Shown here: positions 23,382 through 36,700 of the stretch, in pieces
Layout: each line of letters opens with the position of its first letter
Position numbering within the stretch: the first letter of the stretch is position 1
Source of the DNA: Gigantopelta aegis
Taxonomy: Eukaryota > Mollusca > Gastropoda > Neomphalida > Peltospiridae
Reading direction: 5' to 3'
NCBI RefSeq assembly: GCF_016097555.1
Contig: NC_054704.1
Location: 75,042,118-75,106,117 of the forward strand
DNA: 64,000 nucleotides
Program-made: the position numbers and the translations under genes
The notes under the pieces: generated by a model
Database searches by the model: none
What the model was told of the DNA's origin: nothing
The model's input: the letters and a program-made list of their open reading frames with translations, nothing else

Positions 23382-26300
23382 TCACAAATAATCATCAGCC
23401 TCCCCATCACCCACTGACTTTCCCCTACCAACACCATCTGGACCTTTGTGGTCATCACTAGATGGTGATGAATTCATCGCGCTACTCCGAGACATCACAG
23501 GCTTCATGGCAGCCATCATGCTGTGGTAGAGATGAGGGAACAGTAACTCCTGAGTTGCTAGAAGCTGCTTCATCCTGTGACGTTCCTGAAGTAAAATAAA
23601 CATACAGCAGAATATAAATTATGTTCTATCTTTACTAACCTGAGTTTGTCACTTGCATAATAAACATACAGCAGAATATAAATTATGTTCTATCTTTACT
23701 AACCTGAGTTTGTCACTTGCAGAATAAACATACAGTAGAATATAAATTACATTCTATCTTTACTAACAAGAGTTTGTCACTTGTATAATAAACATACCGT
23801 AGAATATAAATTACATTCTATCTTTACTAATCCGAGTTTGTCACTTGCAGAATAAACATACAGTAGAATATAAATTACATTCTATCTTTACTAACCCGAG
23901 CTTGTCACTTGTATAATAAACATACAGTAGAATATAAATTACATTCTATCTTTACTAACCAGTTTGTCACTTGCAGAATAAACATACAGTAGAATATAAA
24001 TTACATCCTATCTTTACTAACCCCGAGTTTGTCAGTTGTATAATAAACATACAGTAGAATATAAATTACATTATATCTTTACTAACCCGAGTTTGTTATT
24101 TGCAGAATAAACATACAGTAGAATATAAATTATATTCTATCTTTACTAACCAGAGTTTGTCAATTACAGAATAAACATATAGTAGAATATAAATTACATT
24201 CTATCTTTACTAACCAGAGTTTGTCACTTGTATAATAAACATACTGAAGAATATAAATTGCATTCTATCTTTACTAACCCAAGGAATTTGTCACTTGCTG
24301 AATAAGCATACAGTAGAATATAAATTACATTCTATCTTTAAACATACAGTAGAATATAAATTACATTCTATCTTTACTAATCCGAGTTTGTCACTATAAA
24401 CATACAGTAGAATATAAATTACATTTTATCTTTACTAATCCGAGTTTGTCACTATAAACATACAGTAGAATACAAATTACATTCTATCTATATTAACCAG
24501 TTTATCACTTGCAGATTGGGATTCCACGTTTTCTCAAACTATTAAAATTTACAAGTACACACAAGACAGACAAATCCACTGATGACATCAGCACATGTTG
24601 AACAAATCTTTCTTACAGGACCTGATTGCTGTGTTATACAACATATTTAGTCCATACCTGTGACATCACATTATTGTTCTAACTGTTGATTACTTTTCCA
24701 GGAATCTACAACTCTGTGAACAATGCAATTTGAACTATTAGTGCATTGAGGGGAGAGATTCAAAGAAATTTGGGTATGGCGCCATACCCATTTTACCCTC
24801 TGGCAGAAACCCTCTTTGGGTTATTTTGTATAAATTCCTTGTCAATCTAACCAATTTTTTTCATTTAAACTATAAAATTTAATTTAGAAGTCAGTTAACA
24901 AATATAATGAATAATTAATTAAGTTAGAGAATGCACTCAAAAAGTGTGGAATGCAAAATAATTAACTCTCTCTTGTGGGACTTGTGAATTACTTTCATGA
25001 ATCCACACCTCCTCACACTTTCTCCACTAAGTTAATACATAAATAACCATAGTTTTAAAAAAAAGTGTTGATGTGTTGCTAAACAAACACATCTTTCTTT
25101 CTTTCTGTTGATAAACAAGTGAATTAAAAACTAATACAAAAGATTGTTTTGTTTAACGACACCACTAGAGAATGTCAAACATTTGGTAATTTTGACACGA
25201 AGTCATCAGAGGAAACCCACTCTATTTTTCCTAATGTAGCAAGGGGTCTTTTATATGCACTTTCCCCACAGACAGTAAAGCACATACCAAGGCCTTATAC
25301 CAGTTGTGGTGCACTGGTTGGAACCAAAACAAATCAGTTGAATTGATCCACAGATGTGATTCAATCCTGCGATGCAAGCACCTCAAGTGAGCACTCAACT
25401 GACTGAGCTAAATCCTGCCCCTAGAAACTAATGCAAGTGCTGTTTGACGGAATGACATAATCTAATACACAAAAGTTCTTAACAAATGCCATTCCCAGTA
25501 TGGAGCTCCACGCGGTAAGACGTGTTTGTTTCGCGTGTGCACACTGCACGTGCTTTCGTGTGCTCGACTTGGGGGTCCTTCGTTTCGTTGTTTTTGTCAG
25601 CGAAATGAAGTTTTCTACTGGGATGTATGCGGCCATTGGAACTGATTGAACGCTGGAATGCTTCTCGTTTCGACAGCCTGCACGACCAGGTTGGATTCTT
25701 TTTTAGCGAGATTCCTTGCCTCCACGTCATTTCTCCGTCTGACTGTCGACTTGGGGTTTTTTCATGACTCGTATGACGGCCATTCTGCAGAACCCCACGG
25801 TTGTTCGCGTTTAGTCTATACATGTCCGAGCCTGTCCTAGCAGCACTGGAAGATTGACCGCCCCACTCTAAGAAGAAATAGGAAGTGGGGTCAGCCCCTA
25901 CTACTCTTTTTCTAGACTTTACCTTGCTTTATAGTGATACCATCTCGTATCCTCCGGAGTCGGGCCCGTCCGCACCACTATACCAAACCATGATGACTGG
26001 ACTATACCCTAGCCTGATACTATCTCTCGTTCAGACGGATCCGGCTTCTCAAGATCTGTATTTCAGCACAGCACTACACCTTCAACGTCTATCGACTGTC
26101 AATCTAGGGTTTTTTTTGACGGGATGCAACCCATCTCGTCCCTTTAAGCTGTGCACCCAAACAGCCTTAACGAGGCCACTCGCGTGGACATATCGATCGG
26201 ACTTTAAACTTTTAGATCTGCCTTCAAAATTTTGTTAAAATTACTTCTTTTTTTAAAATATTATTAAATAGTCCGATCCTCTCTTCTTTCTCTTATTTAA

Positions 26301-29300
26301 TTTTGGACTGTCCTTCTAAAATGCTCCAAATTATATAAATATTCGGCCGAGCAGTCAATTCTTTTTATTTTTGGCTTGTAACCTTTTTTTTTTTTTTTTT
26401 TTATTCTATTAACTTTTTCACTAATTGCTATTTTAAAAATTCTGCCGATTTTCAACACCCCCCCCCCCCCCCCCCTCCATCCCGAGTCATGCCACCGATC
26501 TTATCGGAGGTCGGACTCGGGATGGGCGTGTTCGAAACCCTAGTGGTATATGGGCACGTTAAACTAGTTATCATCATCATTAACAAATGCAAACATTTCA
26601 CCTTTGGAGCTTGAAAGCATGCTGGACAGTTTTCTGCAATTACTGGCAGCCGATTCTGAAAGACACAATAAAAAACCAAACTGATGATCAGCTAACACCA
26701 AAACATTACACCATTCACAAAAACTTCAGTGTACATGTACTCACAGTTTGTGAGAAACTGAAGCACATTATTTACTTCTTGTAGATATGTGAGTCAGAGT
26801 AATTGATGGGCAGTGTACATGTACTCACAGTTTGTGAGAAACTGAAGCACATTATTCACTTTTTGTAGATATGTAAAGTGTGAGTCAGAGTAATTGATGG
26901 GCAGTGTACATGTACTCACAGTTTGTGAGAAACTGAAGCACATTATTCACTTCTTGTAGATATGTAAAGTGTGAGTCAGAGTAATTGATGGGCAGTATTA
27001 ACTTAATGTAAATGTATAAAGTGATCTACAACTCAGTTCAGTTACTTAGTAACTAATTGTTCATTCATATTAACTAATTGTTCATTCATATCAACAAAGA
27101 ACATTTCCAATTGTATTTTTGGCTACTTAAAACCAGGTACTGCATGTTTGGTAGTTTTTACCATATCCAAATTATTTTTTAAACTGAAACGGTATTTTTA
27201 AAAGGTATTGAACTACTTTTAATCTTAGTATAAAAGATTAATTAATACTAGCATACAAGATTAATTAAAACAATACCATTAGTTAAGTAAAAATTATCAT
27301 TAGAACAAACCTTTTCAGCAAAGTTTCTCAGTTCTTTTTCTCGGACATAAGCAAAGGGCCGTATTACACGTAAATCTCCTTCTCTGTAAGAAGGAAAAAA
27401 ACCTCTTTTGACATACATTAACAAATCAAATCCTTAGGTTAAGCACAAGAAAATGAATCATAAAACATAATTGTAATAACTTACAAACACAGCTTAAATA
27501 ACAAGACTCAAGACTCAAACAATGTATATATCAAGCGAGACAACAACTCTGAGTACTTATATAGAAGAAATCAAAGTATTTATATAGAAGAAATTAAATA
27601 TATTTCTTTTGATATAGGACTACACACAATGCATTTAAAACTTACTGTACAGTGTAGTGAGCCTTCATTGTGCGGATCAGTCCATTGTGGAAGAAGGACA
27701 TCAGAAAACTGCAACATAAATCACATGACTCTGTGAAACAGTTCAGACCTCATAACAAAAATACTTCTAATAAGGTGACGTTTTTTATGGCAAAGTACAA
27801 AATATTTCATAATGAATGTCGTCCAATCAATATATTTACTAGTAATTAAAGACAGTATTTGGGTTGGGTTTTTTTTTACATATTACTAGTTCTAGAAGTA
27901 TGACAAACACAAGCTTGAGGTCTGTTCTGGTTGATCACATTCTGGGAGTTTGAAATCACACTAACATGTAAGAGATCTACTATATTCATCACATTATGGG
28001 AGTTTTGACATTGCACAAAGAAGCAAGAGGTCTGTTCTGCTTGATCACATTCTGGGAGCTTGAAATCACACAAACACAAGCAAGATGTCTGTACTCATCA
28101 CATTTTGGGAGTTTTGACATTACAAAAAGAAGCAAGATGTCTATACTCATCACAATCCGGGAGTTTGAAATCACACAAACACAAGCACGAAGTCTGTAAT
28201 AATCACATTATGGGAATTTTACATTACACAAACAAGCAAGAGGTCTGTTCTGCTTGATCACATTCTGGTAGTTTAAAATCATACAGACAAGCAAAAGTCT
28301 GTACTTGTCAAATTCTGGGAGTTTGAAATCACACAAACACAAGCGAGGTCTGTACTTATCACATTCTGGGAGTCTAAAATCACACAAAAACAAGCAAGAG
28401 ATCTGTACTTTTTTTTGCTTAAAAAATAAAACAAAATGTCACTATACGTTTGTAGACAAAAAAAACACTGACCTTTCTGCAAGGTCATCTAGGTGTTGTC
28501 CAAGTGCCAGTACGTTGTAGCCTCCCCGTCGCGCTGCAGAGTATATCCGACCTCGCTTCATGCGGCTGCAGAAACTACAGATTGATGCACATTCATATGG
28601 CAGATTCTCAGCCGTCTCCAGGATACCTGGGTAAAATAATTAATAACACAAGTAATTCCAACTATCACTAGACTAGGTGGACCTGGGTAACTTAATAATA
28701 AAAGAAACTAAAAAGATCCCAGAGAACAGTAGTATGTCTACTTGCTCAGTAGGCTAGAAAGGTCATATTCCCATACCTGAAGCATGCCCTTGAACCCTTC
28801 TAACAAATTCAGGCTCTGATGTATTTTTATCCCCCAGACCATCAAACTGACAGTGACCTCCCTATTTTCAAATACTCTCTGCGGGCCCTAGCTGGGTTGT
28901 AAACAATTGTACATGTATAAATATTAATGAATTGTGTTTAACAATAATTTTCCTTTCAAACGTATCTAGTAAATCACAACTACTTTTCATCTGATGTGAA
29001 AGAAATAACAGTGGAGTGTCACACTTTTGGATCCATATTCTTTTCATATACTGTATAGATAGACTTGCTGAAGATATCTACTAGTCTCTGTAAAGCAAAT
29101 TATCAACTACAAGTAACCTACCTTGAGATTCATAGAAATAAGGTACGCCAAGTTGATGGATGTACTGTTTGAGGGGACTTGGATCATAGGCTGGGGTCTC
29201 TGGGTCTACGGTCACAGCTCCAAACTCAAAATTCGTCCCCTGATGATGAAACAGTACAATAAGGCAACCAAACTCAAAACTCACGCCCTGATGATGAAAC

Positions 29301-30672
29301 AGTACAATAAGGTAACCAAACTCAAAACTCACGCCCTGATGATGATACAGTACAATAAGGTAACCAAACTCAAAACTCACGCCCTGATGATGAAACAGTA
29401 CAATAAGGTAACCAAACTTAAAACTCACGCCCTGATGATGAAACAGTACAATAAGGTAACCAAACTCAAAACTCACGCCCTGATGATGAAACAGTACAAT
29501 AAGGTAACCAAACTCAAAACTCACGCCCTGATGATGAAACAGTACAATAAGGTAACCAAACTCAAAACTCACGCCCTGATGATGAAACAGTACAATAAGG
29601 TAACCAAACTCAAAACTCACGCCTTGATGATGAAACAGTACAATAAGGCCTTTGATGATGAAACAGTACAATAAGGTAACCAAACTCAAAACTCACACCC
29701 TGATGATGAAACAGTACAATAAGGTAACTAAACTCAAAACTCACGCCTTGATGATGAAACAGTACAATAAGGTAACCAAACTCAAAACTCACGCCCTGAT
29801 GATGAAACAATACAAGCTAACCAAAACATAACAATAGAAGGTTCAATATTGTTATTATATTATTATTAACGTAAAACATTTTAATATAATACAGGGAAAC
29901 CTCTCAAAACTGGACTCTCTTTAAACCGGAATTCCCTGAACAAAATGGTCATTTTTCAGTCCTTTTTTAAAACTCAGTAGAGAACTTAACTTCTCTAAAC
30001 CGGATACCTCTTAAAACTGGACATTTTTCTTGGTCTCTGAGGGTGTCCAGTTTGAGGGGTTTCACTGTATTCTAAATGAATATTCTAATAAACATGAATG
30101 CACACATATTATTTGTCAAACAGTTAATCTGACTTGCTCAAATCTTGTTTTAACAAATTATATCAATTTCTACAGACTATTACCGGTAATTAAGAATGTT
30201 TACATAAACTGCTTATACATTCATGTCTGTAGATATGTCCAAGCACAATGCTCTGTGCCACAAGGTATTCATAATAATAATGAATACACTTAAGGGAAAT
30301 AAACGGGTAAATTTTGTTATAATTTCTAAATTCAGCATTTCACATTTTGTTTCCTAACAACAGTGCTTATACTTGCTCACAATCCATAATCCTTCATGTG
30401 ACATAGATGCTGATTGAATGTAGAAACGTAATTATGGCTAACAATATACAATAACTAACCCTTCCTTTAGCATAGAACTGGTACTGTCTAAGGGTGTGTA
30501 GAAGAGACAAGGAATCTTTTCCTCCTGACAGACATACAAGAACTCGGTCACCAGGTTGAATCATCTCATACTCCTCTATAGCCTGAAAAGATTGCTTTAA
30601 AGATTAGTTTCTTTATTTAGAGAGATTGTTCCAAAGAGACAGACAACTGACAAAAGTAACAGACAAATGAAG

Positions 30673-30705
<33 letters not shown>

Positions 30706-33700
30706 GTATGCAGGCAATGAAGACAGACAGACATATAGGCAGGCAATGAATAGACAGATAGAACACACACCCCCCCCCCCCCCCCCCCCTCCCTCCGATA
30801 TTTTGTTACTGGTAGCTAATATTATGACATATTTTAGTAAGGCTTACCTTGACAGTGGGTTTGAATATGATCTTGGGAGGAGAAACCCATCTGTTCTGAT
30901 GTTTCTGTTCACAGTCTGTAGACTGATTGGACTTGCAAACACTTTGGGGATTTCTTACATTCAGCTTACAACAGACGTCTGGCACGGCTTGACATACATC
31001 TTGAAAACTGGCCACATCTTTGTGGGACTGAGTTACCAAACCACCACGAGTATCTCCATCATAAAGCTCAGTGTTCTCTTTACACACTGCAGATGCTGAG
31101 CTACATCTTTTATTTTTATCTTCTATCTTTCCACTGTTCTGTTCTCCCAAGACAGACACAGTGGAACATTTTTCATTTTTATCTTCTGTCTTTCCACTAT
31201 TCTGTTCTCCCATAACATATGTTGAGCTACACTTTTTACATTGATCTTCTGTCCTTCCACTGTTCTCTTTTTCCATGACACATGAGCTACACTCTTTACT
31301 CTTATTGTCTGCATATTTTGTCGTTCCACTATCCTGTCTGCTCACTAAAGATTCAGGGTTATCTTCTGTTTTAACTCCAGGATCATCAGAATTCTGCCCC
31401 CTCACTGGATCTTCACAACTACCTGTATTCACAGCATCTTGCTGAAAGATGAATCCTCGCTCTAGCATTTCAACCATTCCAGACATAAAGGGTTCTTCAG
31501 ACTGGCGATTCAATGATGAGTTCATGTTAGTGTTCATATATCCTGTTTCCTGGATATCTGGTGGTGATTCTGCTGCTTCATCTGACTGTGCATCTTCCAC
31601 ACCAAGGCGAACTCGCAGAGACTGAGGGAGGAAAGGCAGAGAGCTGGGTGGGAGAGGAAGAGGTGAGGTTCCCCTGCTGTGTAAACATTCGTGAGCTTCA
31701 CTGGGAAGAACAAACCACCGGAATGATTGAGACTCCTCATCAAACAGAAGAGTCTGGTCAGACAGAGGAACTCTAGTCTGAAACATTCAGTAAAACATTT
31801 AATCAAACAATGGGAAATTCAATGGGAAATTTGTAGTCTAAAAACATTCAGTAAAACATTTACAATAATCAAACAAGGGTATTTTAAGATGAAACATTCA
31901 ATAAAACATTTTATAATTTAACAAAATTCTTATTTTAGTCTAAAACATTCAGTAAAAGATTTTGTTATACAGATTATGATACAGAGACTTTAGTCTGAAA
32001 TAGCAAGTAAAACATTTACAATAATCAAAGAAGGGTATTTTAAGCTAAAACATTCAGTAAAACACTTTATAATTTTTAAAAATTGTATTTTACTCTAAAA
32101 CATCTAGTAAAACACTTTGTTATAGGGATTATTATACAGACATATTATTTTGAAATATTAAGCAAAATATTTTATAATCAAACAATAGCAAACTAGTCTG
32201 AAACATTTAATAAAACGTTTTAAAAAACCCAGTATTTTAGACTGAAACATTCAATGTTTTTATCTTACAATGGAATTTAATCTGAAACATTCAGTAAAAC
32301 ATTTTGTAATCATATAGACAATGACCATAGACAAAGAAAACAAAAAGAAGGTGATAAATTATAAAAAAAAATCCAAAGGTTTCAGAAACCTATTTGGTCA
32401 ATACAAGTACATGTATATAGTACGGACAAAAACTTATAGAATAATGCTATAGATACTTGAACTCAAAATGAATTGATGTGATCCAGATATGCAACAAGGG
32501 TCGTCATAGTGAACTCATGCACTCACTTTTTGCGAAAAAAGAAGTCACTTTCTTACGAACACATCAAACACAAAACAAATCTTACTAATGAGTTTACAAC
32601 TCGGATATACCAATTTAACAGAACTCTCGAATGCAGTATTAGTCTCATTTAACAAGACTTCTGAAAGTTACTGCATCAGACCAATAATCCAAAGTTTGGT
32701 TAAACCATTGAAAACATGAATATGGAATACTGTAAACTGTATTAATACTGTGACGTGTTTTTTTCGCGAATGTATACCTTAGCGCATGTTCGCGACGTGT
32801 AAAGTTCGCAATGTGTAAATTTCGCGAACGACCGTTGACAGCTCAAAACAAAAAAAGTGGATAAAGACAGCTCACTGTAATTGTTAAAAAGTTACTGTCT
32901 GTAAATCAATATTCTGTTATCCTACATCAAGCAATTGTGCCTGGTACAGAGTCTATAGAGGGGATTGGCCCTACCCACCCTCACCTGTATTAGAATCACA
33001 ACTCACAGCTTCAGTTGTTAACTGTTAACACCCTTTGGTAGATAAAACTATAAACGATTAGTCGCCATCGATTGAAGTTACATAAAACAATTAACGATTA
33101 GTCGCCATCAAGGAGAGCTCGTGTATAGGCTGTGCCTGTTGAGTGAATCTTTTTGTGATTTTTATTCTCAATAAAATATTTCAAAACAAAACAAATTACT
33201 TTAAGCACACTTCAAACTTGAAAATAGTGCATGCGTATTAATTTCGCGACATACGGTTGGACGCGAACGACGCAAAATTTATACGCATGCATTTTTTTCA
33301 CGGTTTACAGTAGTCACATGCACATTTTGCTATTCCGTGTTATATTGCAATTATTCAAAATTTATTTTGTTACTCTTATGGAAAATCACTAATTTTGGAA
33401 TAGCAGAATAGTATACAATTTGACCCCTGTCTTGTCAACTTCAAGCATTCTGAACAATGAAAACTGAAAAAATTTAATAACACCTTCCGTGCTCTCTTGA
33501 ACAGATCTCTAGCCATCTTCAAACAATCCTGGCCAAAGAAAAATAACAACAATTAAAACATTAATTATATGATATAAGTTAACATGCCACATTAGTTAAT
33601 GGTTAACCTATATCAATCTCTGGCTTTATACGCTAAGAAAAAAGAACTGTAAAAGAGTACTAGTGAGATACATAATACGTCCATTATTGAATGTGTTGTA

Positions 33701-36700
33701 TGAATTGATAAAGAAGATATATGAATTGATAAGGAAGATATATGAACTGATAAGGAAGATATCTGAACTGATAAGGAAGATATATGAACTGATAAGGAAG
33801 ATATATGAACTGATAAGGAAGATATTGCCTGGACTAGGATTTCCTATAAAAACTAAACAAATTGGTGTCGCTCATAGTTGCATCTACAGATGTTCATCTT
33901 ACAACATCATGTTAAATATTTTAAACAATTTAGATCTTTGAAATTAATTTTGTAAAACAAATAATTTGTGATGTAAAATTCAGGATTAATATAGTTCTTT
34001 AAACAAAATTTATTAAATCTTGTATTATTTTTGACAAATTTAATTTAATATTTTATTTAAACATGCATTGAGCTGAACATTCATGAATGAGAAATGAAGA
34101 TAAAAGCAATATTTTAACATTAAGCTGAACGCTAGACTATTTTCATTAAAGCGTAACAGTTAATTTATATATTTTTTAAATTAACATGCATTATAGTGAA
34201 CATACATGGGTGCAACTAAAACCAAATTTCATTAATAGACCTAATATTTAGAATTTATGATAAATGAACATAAATACTAAAACTTAACACTGAGTTAAAA
34301 CTTAAAAGTTGATGCCATTGCTGCCAGAACATTAAATCAAGTCAAGACAAAAAGACATGCTTACAGTCAGATGGAAGGTAATATAATGACCCTCCTAATA
34401 CATTGACACCTCTCAAAAGTGGACCCGCTGTAAACTGGTATTCTTTCAAAACCCAGGGATGTGAGAGGGGCTGGAACAAAAAATCTTACTGCAGCCGGGG
34501 TCCAGGGGACGCTCAAGGGCCCCTGAAGGAAAATTGTTGTTTGCAACCCCTGGAACTGCCAAAAATTGCATTCAATGCTAACAAATCTAAACTGGTTATA
34601 ACTTATAATATACGGCACACATCATAAACTTGAAACCGTGAAAACATACAAATGAACCTTGTGTGGTCAACAGTATTGAACATCATGTTTTTGTTTTTTT
34701 AGACGAAATGGAAAAGTGCATTTAAGCGTAGCTTTCACATCCCTGAAAACCAGACATTTTTTACAGTCCTTTTTTAAATATCAATACAATACAGAGCCTC
34801 TCTAAAGCCGGTTTAGAGGGGTCTCACTGCAGTCAGATGGAACAGCATAAATACCTGATAGTCAGAAGGCAGAGGACCTTTTTCAGTTTGTGGAGGAACT
34901 TTCAAACTCATCTCACCAGACTTGTAAGATATGTGACCAAGCCATTTCCTGTCTTTAAACACCTGAAAAATAAATAACAAAAATAAAAATAAAAACAATA
35001 ACAATAATAATCATTACATAAACATTTTTAAACTTTAACTCACATAATTATGTAACATGAAGAAAGAGATTCAGTGTGTAGTGTGCTGGTTCCACTGTCT
35101 GGCTCATCAGTGATTCTATGGATGAACCATATGACCGACGCCATAAAATTGTAAATAAAATTTGTTGAGTGTGTCGTTAAAATAAAATATTTTCCTATGG
35201 ATGATGACTAAGACATTACTACATTTAAAAACAGACTACAAAACCTGTTCATCTGAGTTAGATTCTGTAGAAGTATGTTTTGTATATTAATGAACTGAAA
35301 GTAAAGAATGGAAATTTCAGTGTGACCTAAGAACACTAAAGCAATTTTTGCAACATGAGTTACTCTGCAATCGGCAGCAAGTAGAATAGCACAGATCATG
35401 ACTAGTCAAAAACGCGTATCGAAACCGGATAATATATCAAGTGGATGTACCGTAATGATGGAGCTTTATATTGTGAATCATCACAACCTCTATTGTTAAC
35501 TCCATCCAAGACAATATTCTAACATCTATAACTAGAACAAGAGAAAGTCTGGCAGCTTAGTACTCATGCTTAAAATTATATTTCAAACCAGTTATTAAAT
35601 CAGTTCAAACAGTGACTAAACAAACATGCTACAACTATTCTGAGTATCCTTAAGTAATACATCTGAAACTGTTGCTTTCACTTTCTCTAAAATAGTACAG
35701 ATAGTTTCATTAATGCATGGCTAGTCTAACCAATGCTATGTGCGCATACACTGTATGTCCCCACACAACTTACTTTCGACTGCACTCCACATAGGACTCC
35801 TGTTAGATTGGTGAGTTACTTCCCTTTCCACTATTTTGTTTAATTCAGTGAGTTACTTCCCGTAACATTTTTTTTTTTTTGCACAAATGAAAAAAGTTTT
35901 GAAGTAGGCCTAGTACAGCAAAATTGTTAATAATGAATAAAATAGTTTATCATACCTGGAAGTTCTTCTGCCGCCACTCTCCAGTTTCTGGGTTAAATGT
36001 GTACTGTAAATAAAAATAATTAGGATAAAATATTTCAAAATCTTACATGTAGGTATAGTTAACTCAGGGCTTCTAGATTATGGTAGCCCAACTCCCATGG
36101 CTTGTGATATTTAATGTTGGGCTAGAGAATAACTACTATTGCCATGCCCGATGGCTATTGAAATTTGTTCTTGTCAAATGTTGCAGTTAAGTCTATTTTG
36201 TAAATATGAATATCCTGATTCCACTCCAACCCCCAATGTTAGTGTTTGTAGGCTCTATCTCCCGCTTTGGGTGACATATCAGATTATTACTATCATTAAG
36301 GAAAATTGTATTAACTTAAAGTAAAGTAGGGCTAGTGAATTTTTAATTGTGGCTAGTAAATGTTTTAAATCACTGATCCCATGGCTAGTGGATTTAAGAA
36401 AAGTTCTAGAAACCCTGGTAAATGGGCATGTTTCCAGGATTTTTACCTAGTAGAAAACGGATTGATACATTTGTGTAACTGGTAAGTAAAATAATGTAGG
36501 CTTACTATTCTGTACTACATTGGTATTCCAAATATATGTATATGTTAAACAAATTGATTTTTTTAAGTGTCCAGGATCAGTCTACCAAATTTTAATTTTA
36601 AAACATATGGGCGACCATGTAACCAATGTACCATTCTCACGAACACAAATAAGTGTGTATGCATGTGTATGAATGTATAAATATGTGAGCGTTCTGTATT

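Larger units (their letters stand above)
23382..30582 (-). other. Gene A C-terminal domain: TtcA-family PP-loop ATPase (aa 879-1140)
   Basis: Exons 19-25 encode the domain. Exon 19 gives [21 protein letters not shown], the signature of ATP pyrophosphatases that adenylate a tRNA base. Exon 20 gives FGAVTVDPE and [21 protein letters not shown]. Exon 21 gives [14 protein letters not shown] and [11 protein letters not shown]. Exon 22 gives [14 protein letters not shown]. Exon 23 gives [21 protein letters not shown]. Exon 24 gives [14 protein letters not shown]. Exon 25 gives [13 protein letters not shown] and a Ser/Gly/Asp-rich tail. The order PP-loop, first CxxC, LGQHxDD, IRPxxYVREK, second Cys motif is that of TtcA, which makes 2-thiocytidine at tRNA position 32 with a cysteine-bound Fe-S cluster. 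There is no N-terminal zinc finger as in CTU1/NCS6, so TtcA is the better family match. The actual tRNA target is unknown. Confidence 0.88.

Noticed and set aside
27876..28520. Overlapping small ORFs on both strands
   Set aside because: They come from the ~58-bp minisatellite in gene A intron 21. The only real coding sequence here is exon 21, starting at 28473.
29123..29674. 183-codon plus-strand ORF of perfect 16-residue repeats
   Set aside because: It is the antisense shadow of the 48-bp minisatellite. Any frame without a stop in a unit of 16 codons stays open.
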